A stretch of 50,766 nt of DNA from JBCCJA01 sp039045975 (GCA_039045975.1 JBCCJA010000023.1:1-50766), one strand, 5' to 3'. Counted from the stretch's first letter, positions 1 through 9,599 are shown. The notes: generated from the sequence alone by a model not told the origin. Numbers and translations: made by a program.

Positions 1-211
1 GTCGTTTCGTTGTGTTTTGTCAGTGGCTCGTCTCGCCACCCCCTCCGGCGGGGGCCGGCCACGCCGGGGGACACCGGTTTGGACATTTTGCAGAATCGTT
101 GCGGTGCGGACGGTCCGAGCGGGCGGCCGTTCGTAGGCGGCGAACGCGTCTTCCCGCCGGCTTCGATTTGTGCGATCCACCGCGAGACCCCGAGTCCGCG
201 GAGACGCCGCG

Positions 212-1066
212 ATGTTCCGCCCGCTTGCCTGCGTGCTTTCGATCCTGCTGATCGCGGTCGCTGTGCCCGCTTCGGCCGGCGACGCCGACGATTCCGGCCG
301 GGAAGGTCTCCTCGAAGTCGTCCGTCGCGGCTACGCGCTGACCGGGACACCTCCCTGCCGTTTCCGCCTCGTGACGGAAGCGGGCGAGGCCGATCCCGGC
401 GGGCCGTCACGCGACGTATTCGTCGAGTCGGTCGCGTCGATCGACGGCGTGATCGTGTCGCGGATCGACCGTACGGAAGAGGGCGGCGCCATCACGGTCG
501 ACGATGGTAAGACGCGGCACGTCTGGTACCCCGACGGCGGTCCGGTGTTCCGGCTGCCCTCGGCCGGGCTGGAAGACCCGGTCGAAATCTTCGCATCGCT
601 CGAACCGCTCGTCCGCGACGTGCGTGCCGTGACGGCCGACGGCCGGGAGGTGGTCGAGGTCGTGCTCGCGAACCCCCTCGACCCGGCGGGCCAGGGCGGG
701 ATGTTCTGTTTCCCGCAATCCATCCTTCAAACCGCGCGGTTCGATCGGGCGACGGCGGAGCCGATCGGCGGGACGCTCGAATTCGAATATCTGTCGCCGT
801 CGGTCCGTTCGCTCGCGACCTGCGTACTCGGCTTCGACCCGCGGTCGGCCCTGCCGGCCGAGATGACCGCGACGTCGATCTATCGCTACGAAGAGTTCGA
901 GACCGGCGTAGAGTTCGCCGCCGACATGTTCCGCCCGCCCGCCGACGCCGAGATCGTCGACGTGGCCTCGGAACGCGAGTTATTCGAGCGGCTGGCGGCC
1001 CTGCAGACGCGACGCGGCATCGCGGCTCGGAGTGTCTTCCGGGAAAATTCCGACGGGACGCCTTGA
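212..1066 (+). CDS. hypothetical exported protein
   Basis: A 284-residue protein begins at the ATG at 212, which has a purine-rich GGAG-like site 8-10 bases upstream and opens a clear signal peptide (FRPLACVLSILLIAVAVPASA, cut near AGDADD). A longer in-frame start at 170 would bury this signal in the chain, so I prefer 212. The mature part is a mix of beta-like stretches with no motif I recognise; the run of strands ending in FAADMFRPPADAEIVDV is loosely like LolA-type or DUF2092-type lipoprotein-sorting folds, but this is a weak impression. It is followed 64 bases later by a small membrane protein on the same strand, possibly in one transcript. The function is unknown. Confidence 0.75.
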   Translation: MFRPLACVLSILLIAVAVPASAGDADDSGREGLLEVVRRGYALTGTPPCRFRLVTEAGEADPGGPSRDVFVESVASIDGVIVSRIDRTEEGGAITVDDGKTRHVWYPDGGPVFRLPSAGLEDPVEIFASLEPLVRDVRAVTADGREVVEVVLANPLDPAGQGGMFCFPQSILQTARFDRATAEPIGGTLEFEYLSPSVRSLATCVLGFDPRSALPAEMTATSIYRYEEFETGVEFAADMFRPPADAEIVDVASERELFERLAALQTRRGIAARSVFRENSDGTP

Positions 1067-1130
1067 ACCGTCCTCGCTCGCCGACCGTCCTCGCTGAGAC
1101 TTCGGCGGAGACTACGAGAGTGAGGCTGCG

Positions 1131-1637
1131 ATGAGCGACGAAGTCCGACCCAGCGGCATCGGCACGACGCTGCCCCTGCTTAGCCGGGACCTCGCCCGCC
1201 CGGCGGTGCGGGTTTATCTCGCGGTCACCGTCCTCGTCTGGGGCGCCGTGCCGACGTCGTTGATGCTCTCGACCGGGCAGACGCCGCTGCCGCGTTTCGC
1301 CGCGGCGGTCGCCGCGGCCGTTCTCGCGTCCGCGTTTCTCGCGGCAGCCACGCTCGTCGTCAGGCCGCGGGCCGCGCTCTCCTGTGTCGGCTGGGGCCTA
1401 ATCGCGCCGTTCCTCGCCTGCGCCCTGCACACGCTGTCCTGGAACCTCGCGGGGGCTTTCGCCGCGTCGGAGTGGGGACCGACGACGTCCGATCAGATCT
1501 TCAGGACAGCCCTCGTCGGGCCGCTCTTCATGGCCCCGGTCCTGATCTGCCTCACGCCGTTGACGATCGGCACGCTGTTTTGGTTCCGCTGGGCCATCGA
1601 CGCCCCGTCTGAAGCGCGGCCGGGCGCGGAGCCGTAG
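1131..1637 (+). CDS. small hypothetical membrane protein
   Basis: This 168-residue protein starts at an ATG with a GTGAGG ribosome site 5 bases upstream. It has about four hydrophobic segments (near residues 26-46, 52-75, 82-105 and 128-152) and short polar ends, so it is an inner-membrane protein. No catalytic or binding motif is visible. It follows the exported protein by 64 bases and precedes rpsR by 127 bases. The reading frame, composition and ribosome site support a real gene; I cannot assign a family. Confidence 0.7.
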   Translation: MSDEVRPSGIGTTLPLLSRDLARPAVRVYLAVTVLVWGAVPTSLMLSTGQTPLPRFAAAVAAAVLASAFLAAATLVVRPRAALSCVGWGLIAPFLACALHTLSWNLAGAFAASEWGPTTSDQIFRTALVGPLFMAPVLICLTPLTIGTLFWFRWAIDAPSEARPGAEP

Positions 1638-1764
1638 GTGGCCGAGCCGGTCGATTCGCGCCGGTCTTCCTGCCGGCTACACTCCCCGGCCCGGTCGACC
1701 GATCCCTGGCGGCACGTTTGACCTTCTGATTCCGGGTGCCGCCCGACCCCAGTGAGAACTTCCC

Positions 1765-2046
1765 ATGGCGACGTCGTTCGCGAAGCAGAACCTCCGCAAG
1801 CTGCGTAAGAAGCGGTCGCGGATCAAAAAGAAGCCGGAGTGTCGCTTCACGTCGGGCGGCGAGATCCCGCGGCCCGTCTACGTCGACTACAAAGACGTGA
1901 AGCTGCTCAAGACGCTCATCGACCGCGAAGGCCGCATTCTGCCGCGTCGCCGCACCGGCACGTCGGCCCTGTATCAGCGGGCCGTCCGCGAGGCCGTCCT
2001 CCGCGCCCGCTTCATCGGCTTCCTGAGCTACGTGCCGGAAGAGTAG
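1765..2046 (+). CDS. rpsR: 30S ribosomal protein bS18
   Basis: The 93-residue product carries the S18 signature: VDYKDVKLLKTLIDREGRIL followed by PRRRTGTSALYQRAVREAV and ending RARFIGFLSYV. In the small ribosomal subunit S18 binds next to S6 on 16S rRNA. The N-terminus is long and strongly basic (KLRKKRSRIKKKPE), and the usual CxxC zinc-type pair is reduced to one Cys (ECRF), so this is a zinc-independent form. The gene stands apart from rpsF, ssb and rplI, its usual neighbours in many bacteria. A long hairpin follows the stop codon. Confidence 0.95.
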   Translation: MATSFAKQNLRKLRKKRSRIKKKPECRFTSGGEIPRPVYVDYKDVKLLKTLIDREGRILPRRRTGTSALYQRAVREAVLRARFIGFLSYVPEE

Positions 2047-2052
2047 GCTTCC

Positions 2053-2122
2053 TGAAGTCCGAGCCGTGAGGCTTCGGGGCACGTAAACTCATACGGTCCG
2101 ACGCCTTACGGCTCGGGCTTCA
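2053..2122. repeat. 20-bp inverted repeat between convergent rpsR and mcsA-like genes
   Basis: Arms at 2053-2072 and 2103-2122 pair along all 20 positions in the plus-strand RNA, with two G-U wobbles and a 30-base loop. In the minus-strand RNA the same two positions become A-C mismatches. The right arm covers the stop codon of the mcsA-like gene. It probably acts as the end of the rpsR transcript or is a REP-like element; there is no T-run. Confidence 0.6.
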
Positions 2123-2617
2123 AGTGTCGACTTCCTGGCCGAAGTCGTTGATCTGGTCACGGATCGCGGCGGCGGCCTCGTAATCTTCGCGGTCGATCGC
2201 GACGCCGAGTTCGCGGCGGAGCCGGATCAGCTCGGTCTCTTTCGCGGCCCCGTCCGGAGCCCTCTTCGGGCGTTTGCCGGCGTGGGCCGTCTCGCCGTGG
2301 ATGTTGTCGAGCAGCGGCAGCAGTCGCTCCCGGAAGACGGCGTAGTCGTGCGGGCAGCCGAAGCGGCCCGTCTCCCGGAACTGCTTGTAAGTCGTGCCGC
2401 AGATCGGGCAGACCAGGTCGTCGATCTCATCGTCGTCGTCGAGCTCGTCTACGACGTCGGGCAGTGGCGAAACTTCCTCTGTTTCGACGTCATTGCCCGA
2501 CTGCTTCATGAACTCGTGGAAATGGTGCTCGCAGAAGTGCAGCTCTTCCGGCTCTCCGTCGCGGATTTCCGTGATGTGATAGACGGCCGGCTTCGAGCAT
2601 TTGTCGCACTTTTTCAC
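2120..2617 (-). CDS. McsA-like zinc protein with C-terminal UVR domain
   Basis: A 165-residue protein with a GTG start. The N-terminus has a zinc-finger set (Cys4, Cys7, Cys29 with adjacent His31-His32), an acidic linker near 44-67, a second set (CPICG at 70-74 and FGCPHD near 88), and a UVR motif at about 129-160 (LIRLRRELGVAIDREDYEAA). This is the architecture of McsA, which in Firmicutes activates the protein-arginine kinase McsB and stabilises the CtsR/Clp stress machinery. No mcsB, ctsR or clpC lies in this window, so here the role is inferred only from domains. It converges on rpsR and diverges from the next large gene. Confidence 0.8.
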   Translation of the reverse strand: MKKCDKCSKPAVYHITEIRDGEPEELHFCEHHFHEFMKQSGNDVETEEVSPLPDVVDELDDDDEIDDLVCPICGTTYKQFRETGRFGCPHDYAVFRERLLPLLDNIHGETAHAGKRPKRAPDGAAKETELIRLRRELGVAIDREDYEAAAAIRDQINDFGQEVDT

Positions 2618-2847
2618 GGCGGGCTTTCAGTCGGGGCGACGGTCGCGCTCGAGAAGATTCTAGCCCGACCGCCGCACGGGGCCGCAACGTGTCGCGCGAA
2701 CGAATCCTCGGAATAACAGTTACAAACCGACCCCCCTGCCTCCAGACGGGCGGGCGCGCGTGCCGATGTCTCTGAAGTCATCCCCGCGCCCGCCGGGCAA
2801 TCCTCACGACAGCACCCCGCGTGCCCCGCCGGAACACGCCCTGCGTG

Positions 2848-4785
2848 ATGCCCCAGAAAACGATCAATCACCTCGCGGCCGGCCTTGCCTGGCTCGCGTG
2901 TGTCGCCCCCGCCACAGCCGACGAGGACCAGGCCCCGGCCGAGGCCCCGCAGCCGGTCGCGGTCGCCCTCGTCGCCGGTGAAGGCGGTCCCGGACCGAAA
3001 AGCCACGCGACCAAGCTGACCCGGGCTTTCGTCGGCCTGTCGGTCGACGTCCGCGTCGCGGCCGCCCCCGCAGACGTCCGGACCGAGCCGCTCGAACCGT
3101 CTCCGCCCACGCGCTGCCGCCCCGACCGGCTCGTCGAACTCGATGAACTCCCGGAAATCGTCGACCCGTTCGTCGTCGCTCGCCGTCGGCACGCGACCGA
3201 CTCCGCGGCCCTGCCCCGCGGCGTAACCCCGCCGGAAGCCGCGGCCGTCGACGACGGCCTGCTCGTCGAACTCGCCCCCGACGAAGAGCCGGTCCCGGAA
3301 AAGACCGACGAAGATCCCGAGAGCCGTCCCGTCGCCGTCGCCGAACAACCGGCGCCCGTCACGCCGACGCCCGCCGAAGACGCGGCCGTCACGACTCCCG
3401 ATTCTGACCTGCCCGGGATCGCCCCGGGCGTGACCCGCGCCCCCCGACGTCTTCCGACAGGCGACGTTCCGCTGCCGCTCGACCCGACCGAGTCGCCGCG
3501 ACGCCTCCCCCGGCCCGTCCCGAACGCGGAATCGCTCGCCGAAGCCGATAAGCCGCTGCCGAACCCCGCGGACGACGCCGCACCGGACGCGGAAGACGCG
3601 GTTCCCGACGAGAACCCCGATGGCTCCCCGGTCGAGCCTCGAGCCATCGCGGAAGCACCGCGTGGAGACGAAGAAAACTCTGCCGAAGACGTCCCGTCCG
3701 CAGCCGCCGACCCCGTCCCGGAACCGGAGCCCGAGCCGCTCCGCGTCAGCGGCGACTTCCTCATTCCGGCCGACGACCCGGTCGCCGCCCGCGTCGCCGA
3801 GGCGATCGACGTCACCGGCCGGCGGATCCTCTCGACCGACGAACACACGCCCTGGCAGATCGCGCACGGTCTGCTCGCGATGCGGAACGACTACGTCGTG
3901 CGGGTCGACGGCGAGCAGGTCAACGTCCTCGACTGGGTCTCGACGAACCCGGTCCACGACGGCAAAGCGTGGTTCCAGCGGACGCGATACGGGGCCAAGC
4001 CGCAGCCCTTCACCGTGCCCTACGCCTTCGAGGGTCACCCGAACCAGTTCCTCGCGTTCATGACGATGGCCGACCTGCCGGACGATTACTCGGTCGTCAT
4101 CGACCGGCGCCGGGTGCCGTTCAACTACTTCGTCCGCAACGCCCAGGCTTCGATCAACGACCGCGAGGAGACCAGCTGGACGCTGTGGATGCTCGCGAAC
4201 GTCCTCGACACCGACAGCCGCTGGTACAACGAGAAACGTGAGGTCTGGGACTTCCCGAAAATGCTCCGCAAAGAGATGTCGCAGCCGGTCACGGCGAAGG
4301 CGTGCGGCGGGAACCACGGACTGTTCGCCCTCGTCACCGCGCGGGCGGCACGCGTGCGGTCGGGCAAGCCGTTCTACGGCGTCTGGCGGCAAACCCATCA
4401 GTTCATCGGCCAGCACTTCAAGCTCGCCGAGAAGCTGCAGAACCCCGACGGCTCGCTGTCGTCGAACTACTACAAGGGCCGCGAGCAGACCGACGACCCG
4501 AGCAAGCGGGTCTCGACGAGCGGCCACACGCTCGAGTTCCTCGCCGCCGCCGCCACGAAGGAGCAACTCCGCGAGCCGTGGCTGCGTAAGGCCGCAATGT
4601 CGGTCGCCGACGACCTCGTCCGTTATCAGAGCGAGCCGCTCGAAGTCGGCGGGATGTATCACGCCCTCGACGCCCTCGTGATCTACCGCGAGCGGACGTT
4701 CACAAAGCGGCCGGAGCCGACTCCGGTCGACGACGGCGGGGCGCTGCCCCTCGCGGAGAGGCCGGGCGACACCGTCATCCGCTAA
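2848..4785 (+). CDS. large secreted protein with Pro/Asp/Glu-rich linker and conserved C-terminal domain
   Basis: I take the ATG at 2848, which begins a signal peptide (PQKTINHLAAGLAWLACVAP then ATADE), over the GTG at 2821. Of the 645 residues, about 25-305 form a low-complexity stretch rich in Pro, Ala, Asp, Glu and Val, probably unstructured. About 310-630 is a folded alpha-helical domain with repeated Trp/His positions (DEHTPWQIAHGLLAMRNDY, ACGGNHGLFALVTARAAR, STSGHTLEFLAAA, VGGMYHALDALVIY). The spaced helices and HGL/HTLEFL/YHALDAL repeats resemble alpha/alpha-barrel proteins, but I cannot name a substrate. Similar planctomycete proteins carry a misleading GTPase-activating name in databases. 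It likely works outside the inner membrane. Confidence 0.75.
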   Translation: MPQKTINHLAAGLAWLACVAPATADEDQAPAEAPQPVAVALVAGEGGPGPKSHATKLTRAFVGLSVDVRVAAAPADVRTEPLEPSPPTRCRPDRLVELDELPEIVDPFVVARRRHATDSAALPRGVTPPEAAAVDDGLLVELAPDEEPVPEKTDEDPESRPVAVAEQPAPVTPTPAEDAAVTTPDSDLPGIAPGVTRAPRRLPTGDVPLPLDPTESPRRLPRPVPNAESLAEADKPLPNPADDAAPDAEDAVPDENPDGSPVEPRAIAEAPRGDEENSAEDVPSAAADPVPEPEPEPLRVSGDFLIPADDPVAARVAEAIDVTGRRILSTDEHTPWQIAHGLLAMRNDYVVRVDGEQVNVLDWVSTNPVHDGKAWFQRTRYGAKPQPFTVPYAFEGHPNQFLAFMTMADLPDDYSVVIDRRRVPFNYFVRNAQASINDREETSWTLWMLANVLDTDSRWYNEKREVWDFPKMLRKEMSQPVTAKACGGNHGLFALVTARAARVRSGKPFYGVWRQTHQFIGQHFKLAEKLQNPDGSLSSNYYKGREQTDDPSKRVSTSGHTLEFLAAAATKEQLREPWLRKAAMSVADDLVRYQSEPLEVGGMYHALDALVIYRERTFTKRPEPTPVDDGGALPLAERPGDTVIR

Positions 4786-4986
4786 GCTCTCGGCGGAGTG
4801 ACCACTTCCGATCGGGCCGAAATACGCTCTCATTCGAGTCGTTCGACCCGGCTCGGGAGATTCCTTGGATCGAACGGCGATCTTCGATCCGTCCGTTGCC
4901 GCAGGTCACGCGGCCTCCAAAATCGCACGTTCGCGACGGCGTGCGGCCCCGGCCGCCCCGTCTGTCCGCTGATGTAGCCACACCCG

Positions 4987-5976
4987 ATGAGCGACGTGAT
5001 TGTCCCCGGCCCGGCGGCCGACGACCTCTTCCCGACCGACCCGCAGACCGGCCGACCGGTGCTGCCCGACGTCGCCGCCGACTCCGTCGCGGCCGTCCCG
5101 GGCACGATCGATCGCGTCGGCATGTCGGGCGTCGATCTGATGATTTCGCTCCCGTCGGACGACGGCGAGCCGCTCCGCCTGCCGGCCCGGGCCGACGCCC
5201 AGGTCAGCCTCGACGACCCGGATGCCAAAGGCATCCACATGTCGCGGCTGTTCCTGACGCTCGACAACTTCGCGGCCACGACCGACCTGACGCCGTCGAC
5301 CGCCGGTTCCCTCGTCGAGTCGTTCGTCGACTCGCACCACCCGCTCAGCGCGGGCGGCTTTTTACGGATGACGTTCGACTACCCGCTACGCCGCGAGTCG
5401 CTGCTCAGCGGCCTGTCGGGCTGGAGGCTGTACCCGGTCAAACTCGAGACCCGCCTCGACGGGGCCGAGGTCACGCACCGCCTGAGCATGCGGATCAGCT
5501 ACTCAAGCACCTGCCCCTGCTCGGCGGCACTGTCGCGTCAGCTGATGCAGGCGAAGTTCGTCCAGACCTTCGGCGACAGCGGCTCGGTCGATGCCGCCGA
5601 CATCGCGGCGTGGCTGAATACGCCCGACGCCGCCGGCGGCTTGCCCCACGCCCAGCGGAGTCACGCCGACGTGACCGTCACGCTCGCCGGCTGTGATGAT
5701 GAGTATCCGATCGGCGACCTCATCGGCCGCCTCGAGGACGCCGTCGGTACCCCGGTCCAAACCGCCGTCAAACGGGCCGACGAGCAGGAGTTCGCCCGCC
5801 TCAACGCCGAGCGACTGATGTTCTGCGAGGACGCCGCACGGATCTTCGCCGCCGAACTCGACACCGTCGATTTCGTCTCCGACTACCGTGTCGAGATCGA
5901 GCACCTCGAAAGCCTGCACCCGCACGACGCCGTCGCGACGATCACCAAAGGCGTCCCCGGCGGGCTGACCGCCTAG
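4987..5976 (+). CDS. folE2: GTP cyclohydrolase FolE2 (type IB)
   Basis: A 329-residue GCYH-IB enzyme. It opens the purine ring of GTP to give 7,8-dihydroneopterin triphosphate, the entry step for folate and queuosine-type deazapurines. Recognisable parts are QVSLDDPDAKGIHMSRLF (about 72-89), the STCPCS motif with Cys176/Cys178, the QRSHADVTV stretch near 223, EQEFARLNAERLMFCEDAAR near 266-285, and the closing VEIEHLESLHPHDA. FolE2 can use metals other than zinc and in many bacteria replaces FolE1 under zinc limitation; no folE1 or Zur site is visible here. A short hairpin (4867-4873 with 4884-4890) lies in the 200-base gap upstream. No folate neighbours are present. Confidence 0.95.
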   Translation: MSDVIVPGPAADDLFPTDPQTGRPVLPDVAADSVAAVPGTIDRVGMSGVDLMISLPSDDGEPLRLPARADAQVSLDDPDAKGIHMSRLFLTLDNFAATTDLTPSTAGSLVESFVDSHHPLSAGGFLRMTFDYPLRRESLLSGLSGWRLYPVKLETRLDGAEVTHRLSMRISYSSTCPCSAALSRQLMQAKFVQTFGDSGSVDAADIAAWLNTPDAAGGLPHAQRSHADVTVTLAGCDDEYPIGDLIGRLEDAVGTPVQTAVKRADEQEFARLNAERLMFCEDAARIFAAELDTVDFVSDYRVEIEHLESLHPHDAVATITKGVPGGLTA

Positions 5977-6027
5977 AGCCGACGTCCGACCGTCGAAATT
6001 GCGGCCGACGTCGGCCACAGTGTCGGC

Positions 6028-6642
6028 ATGAACGGAAGCACGCGACGGCCGGCAGACCTCGCCTGGCTCGCCGTCTGTCTCGGCGGGTCTCTTGGGTTCG
6101 TCGGCCTGAGTACGGTCCCGGGGCTGCTCGAGTGGGTGCTCTGCCTCGGGTACATCGCGGGCGTCCTCGCCGCATTCGTCGTCGTGCCGGTCGGGTTTGT
6201 CGCGATCTTAGTGGTCACGGTGAAGCGCCGTTGGCACGTCGTGTGGCCGCGACGTGAGACGCTGCGGACGTGCGCGGTCGCCGTCGCCGTCGCCGCGGTG
6301 CTCGGTTTCGCCCGCGTCCCGATGCGGGTCGGCTTCGAGCTGTCGCGGCGGGCGTTCGAGTTCCAATCGCTCGACCCGCCCCGCCGCATCGGCGGCCGGG
6401 CCCGGCCCTTCACCGCAGGCCGCATCGGCCTCTATTCGGTCGACAGCTGGGCGACCGACGACGGGGGCGGCGTCTTCTTCCGGACCGGCAGCCACGGCGA
6501 CGGCATCGGACCGGACATCGTGTCGTACGGCTTCTGCGTCGACCCGAACCCGCAGAGTTCTCCGTACGGCGCCGCCGGCTACACGCTCCGCGACCTCGGC
6601 AACGGCTGGTATCAGTTCTCCGCGTCGGACGACTGGTTTTGA
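6028..6642 (+). CDS. hypothetical membrane-anchored protein
   Basis: A 204-residue protein with three hydrophobic segments in its first half (about 9-28, 34-58 and 80-98) and a soluble C-terminal half, probably outside the membrane, rich in Gly, Asp and aromatic residues (DGGGVFFRTGSHGDGIGPD, LGNGWYQFSASDDWF). No known domain is evident. It starts 51 bases after folE2 and converges on the respiratory operon. The frame and composition are convincing but the function is unknown. Confidence 0.65.
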   Translation: MNGSTRRPADLAWLAVCLGGSLGFVGLSTVPGLLEWVLCLGYIAGVLAAFVVVPVGFVAILVVTVKRRWHVVWPRRETLRTCAVAVAVAAVLGFARVPMRVGFELSRRAFEFQSLDPPRRIGGRARPFTAGRIGLYSVDSWATDDGGGVFFRTGSHGDGIGPDIVSYGFCVDPNPQSSPYGAAGYTLRDLGNGWYQFSASDDWF

Positions 6643-6672
6643 GCCCGCTTTGCCTTGTCGCAAAACCATACG

Positions 6673-6743
6673 AGCCCGCGGCGCCAGCCGTGGAGGACAT
6701 AGGAACGATTTACCTACGTCCTCCACGGCTGGCGCCGCGGGCT
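6673..6743. repeat. 26-bp perfect inverted repeat (REP-like hairpin)
   Basis: Arms 6673-6698 and 6718-6743 are exact reverse complements. Past a single mismatch four more inner pairs form, giving an almost continuous 31-bp stem. It sits between two convergent transcription units (the gene ending at 6642 and the operon ending at 6875), so it may end both transcripts; it lacks a T-run. Confidence 0.85.
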
Positions 6744-6789
6744 TGTTTCGTTGCTGCAACATGGCAACCCGCCGTCGCCGTGAGAAGCG

Positions 6790-6868
6790 CCTGACAAAAC
6801 CCGGTCGTCCGTCAAGGAAATCCTGCGATTCCTCGCATTCGCGTCCGCCCGCAGAGAGTTTTGTCAGG
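6790..6868. repeat. 79-bp segment bounded by an 11-bp inverted repeat
   Basis: CCTGACAAAAC at 6790-6800 is the exact reverse complement of 6858-6868, with 57 bases between. The adjoining 26-bp hairpin and this pair together fill the 232-base gap. It could be a small non-autonomous element or a chance pair; no target-site duplication is obvious. Confidence 0.4.
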
Positions 6869-6874
6869 GCGTAC

Positions 6875-7588
6875 TTAGAGGCACAGCAGCAGCCCGAACG
6901 TCGCGAGCCACACGCCGTCCATGAACCGCCAGTAGATCGCGTTGAACCGCACCGGCGTGAAGTACTCGTGGTCGAACTCGCCGCGGAACGCCCGCCACGT
7001 CACCCAGCCGGCGAACGCCAGCCCGCCCGCGAAGTGCAGCACGTGTAATCCGACGAGGCTGACGAGTCCGCCGCTGAACGGCAGCGGGCTGTCGGCGAAC
7101 ACTTCTTGCCTCCACGCGAGGGCTTCGGCTGGCGTCAGGTTCCCGGCCTGAGTCTCGCCTTCGATCTGGGCGAGTTGGTTCGCGACGGCCGCGCGACGTT
7201 CGGCGAACTTCGGCAGATGCTCCGCGAGGACCTCGCCGAGGGCCCAACCCTGCACGACGCAGAACACCCCGCCGAGGGCCATCGCGCCGACCAACGAGCG
7301 ACGGAACGCCGTCTGTCGTTCCCGCCTCACGAGCGTGACGGCCCGCCCCGCCAGCCATCCGGCCGCGACCGCGATCGCCGTCGACACGTATAGCAGCCGC
7401 GGGACTTCGAAGTCGTCGGGCCGCGGCAGGAACGGCAGCACGCAGGCGACGATCAACAAGCCGCTGGCGAAGAAAAATCCCAGCGAAACGACGAACCACC
7501 ACAAGCCGATCTCGGAGCGACGACGACCGGGAAGCGACCCCGATTCGAAGGTCCAATCTTTCGGGGCGGCATCGAACGTCATCGCCAT
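6875..7588 (-). CDS. heme-copper oxidase subunit III-like protein (second copy)
   Basis: The 237-residue product has about five membrane segments and a C-terminus typical of oxidase subunit III (LVGLHVLHFAGGLAFAGWV, then FNAIYWRFMDGVWLATFGLL). It is the last gene of the respiratory operon, 54 bases after coxD. A full subunit III (coxC) lies three kilobases upstream, so this is an additional, diverged relative. A charged loop near 128-165 (FAERRAAVANQLAQIEGETQ) separates helix 3 from helix 4 and is not a normal subunit III feature. It may be an accessory subunit or assembly factor of the caa3 oxidase. Confidence 0.8.
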   Translation of the reverse strand: MAMTFDAAPKDWTFESGSLPGRRRSEIGLWWFVVSLGFFFASGLLIVACVLPFLPRPDDFEVPRLLYVSTAIAVAAGWLAGRAVTLVRRERQTAFRRSLVGAMALGGVFCVVQGWALGEVLAEHLPKFAERRAAVANQLAQIEGETQAGNLTPAEALAWRQEVFADSPLPFSGGLVSLVGLHVLHFAGGLAFAGWVTWRAFRGEFDHEYFTPVRFNAIYWRFMDGVWLATFGLLLCL

Positions 7589-7642
7589 GGCCCATTATGG
7601 CCTGTTGCGACCCGCGGATCAGTCACGTCGCCGCGACCCGCG

Positions 7643-7996
7643 TCACTGGCTCGACCGGAGTGCGTCGCCCGCATCGAGTTCGGTCTTGTACGCGGCCGCG
7701 TCGACCATCGTGAAACCGAGGAACAGCAAGACGAATAACAGCGAGAACGCGAAGATCGCCAGGTTCAGCGGTTTGTCGTACGCGAGGTGCATAAACAGCA
7801 GCGTCACCAACGCCGCCTTCGCCGTCGCGATGCCCAGCGAGACCCAGATCTCCCACGCGCCGAGCTCGAAGTTCAGCCCGACGAAAACTGTCACACACGT
7901 CAGGACGACCAACGCGGCGAACGTCGCGAACAGCATCCACAACGGCATCACGTGCGCGATCTCGTTGTGGTGCTCGTCGTGGTGATCGTGGCTCAT
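7643..7996 (-). CDS. coxD: cytochrome c oxidase subunit IV, prokaryotic caa3 type
   Basis: I start this 117-residue protein at the ATG at 7996 (MSHDHHDEHHNEIAHVMPLW); the frame stays open upstream to 8149, but that part overlaps the end of coxC and an intergenic hairpin and looks non-coding. Three membrane helices follow, with the subunit IV pattern IWVSLGIATAKAALVTLLFM and HLAYDKPLNLAIF. The subunit is small and non-catalytic and helps stabilise the oxidase core. The N-terminus is His-rich, as in several neighbours. It sits between coxC and the second subunit-III-like gene. Confidence 0.88.
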   Translation of the reverse strand: MSHDHHDEHHNEIAHVMPLWMLFATFAALVVLTCVTVFVGLNFELGAWEIWVSLGIATAKAALVTLLFMHLAYDKPLNLAIFAFSLLFVLLFLGFTMVDAAAYKTELDAGDALRSSQ

Positions 7997-8010
7997 GGTT
8001 TCGGCCCGTA

Positions 8011-8093
8011 GGGTCCACTGTGCGGACCGTTCTTTAACACTCGCGATGTCGTCGGTGATGCCGCCGTCCAAACACGGTCCGCACAGCGGACCC
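8011..8093 (-). repeat. 20-bp inverted repeat between coxC and coxD
   Basis: Arms 8011-8030 and 8074-8093 match as reverse complements except at one position. In the minus-strand mRNA of the operon that position is a G-U wobble, so the transcript can form an unbroken 20-bp stem with a 43-base loop. It occupies most of the gap between the coxC stop and the coxD start and may act as an RNA processing or stability element. Confidence 0.75.
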
Positions 8094-8109
8094 AAATGCC
8101 GCTCGCCGG

Positions 8110-9498
<1,389 letters not shown>

Positions 9499-9599
9499 GG
9501 GGACTGGGGGTCGACCGGCTGAGGCGTGTTTAGCAGCAAGCTAGCAAACGGTTCGGAACGCCGCGCCCCCGCCGACCGCGGCGGACGCGACGCGGGACG

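Noticed and set aside
10..510. Two open frames starting at 10 and 12
   Set aside because: They overlap the exported-protein gene in other frames and are Arg/Pro-rich without motifs.
2614..4833. A 739-codon open frame on the minus strand opposite the secreted protein gene
   Set aside because: It is Arg/Asp/Val-rich, has no domain, and mirrors the coding bias of the plus-strand gene, which has a signal peptide and folded domain. High GC at third positions keeps antisense frames open.
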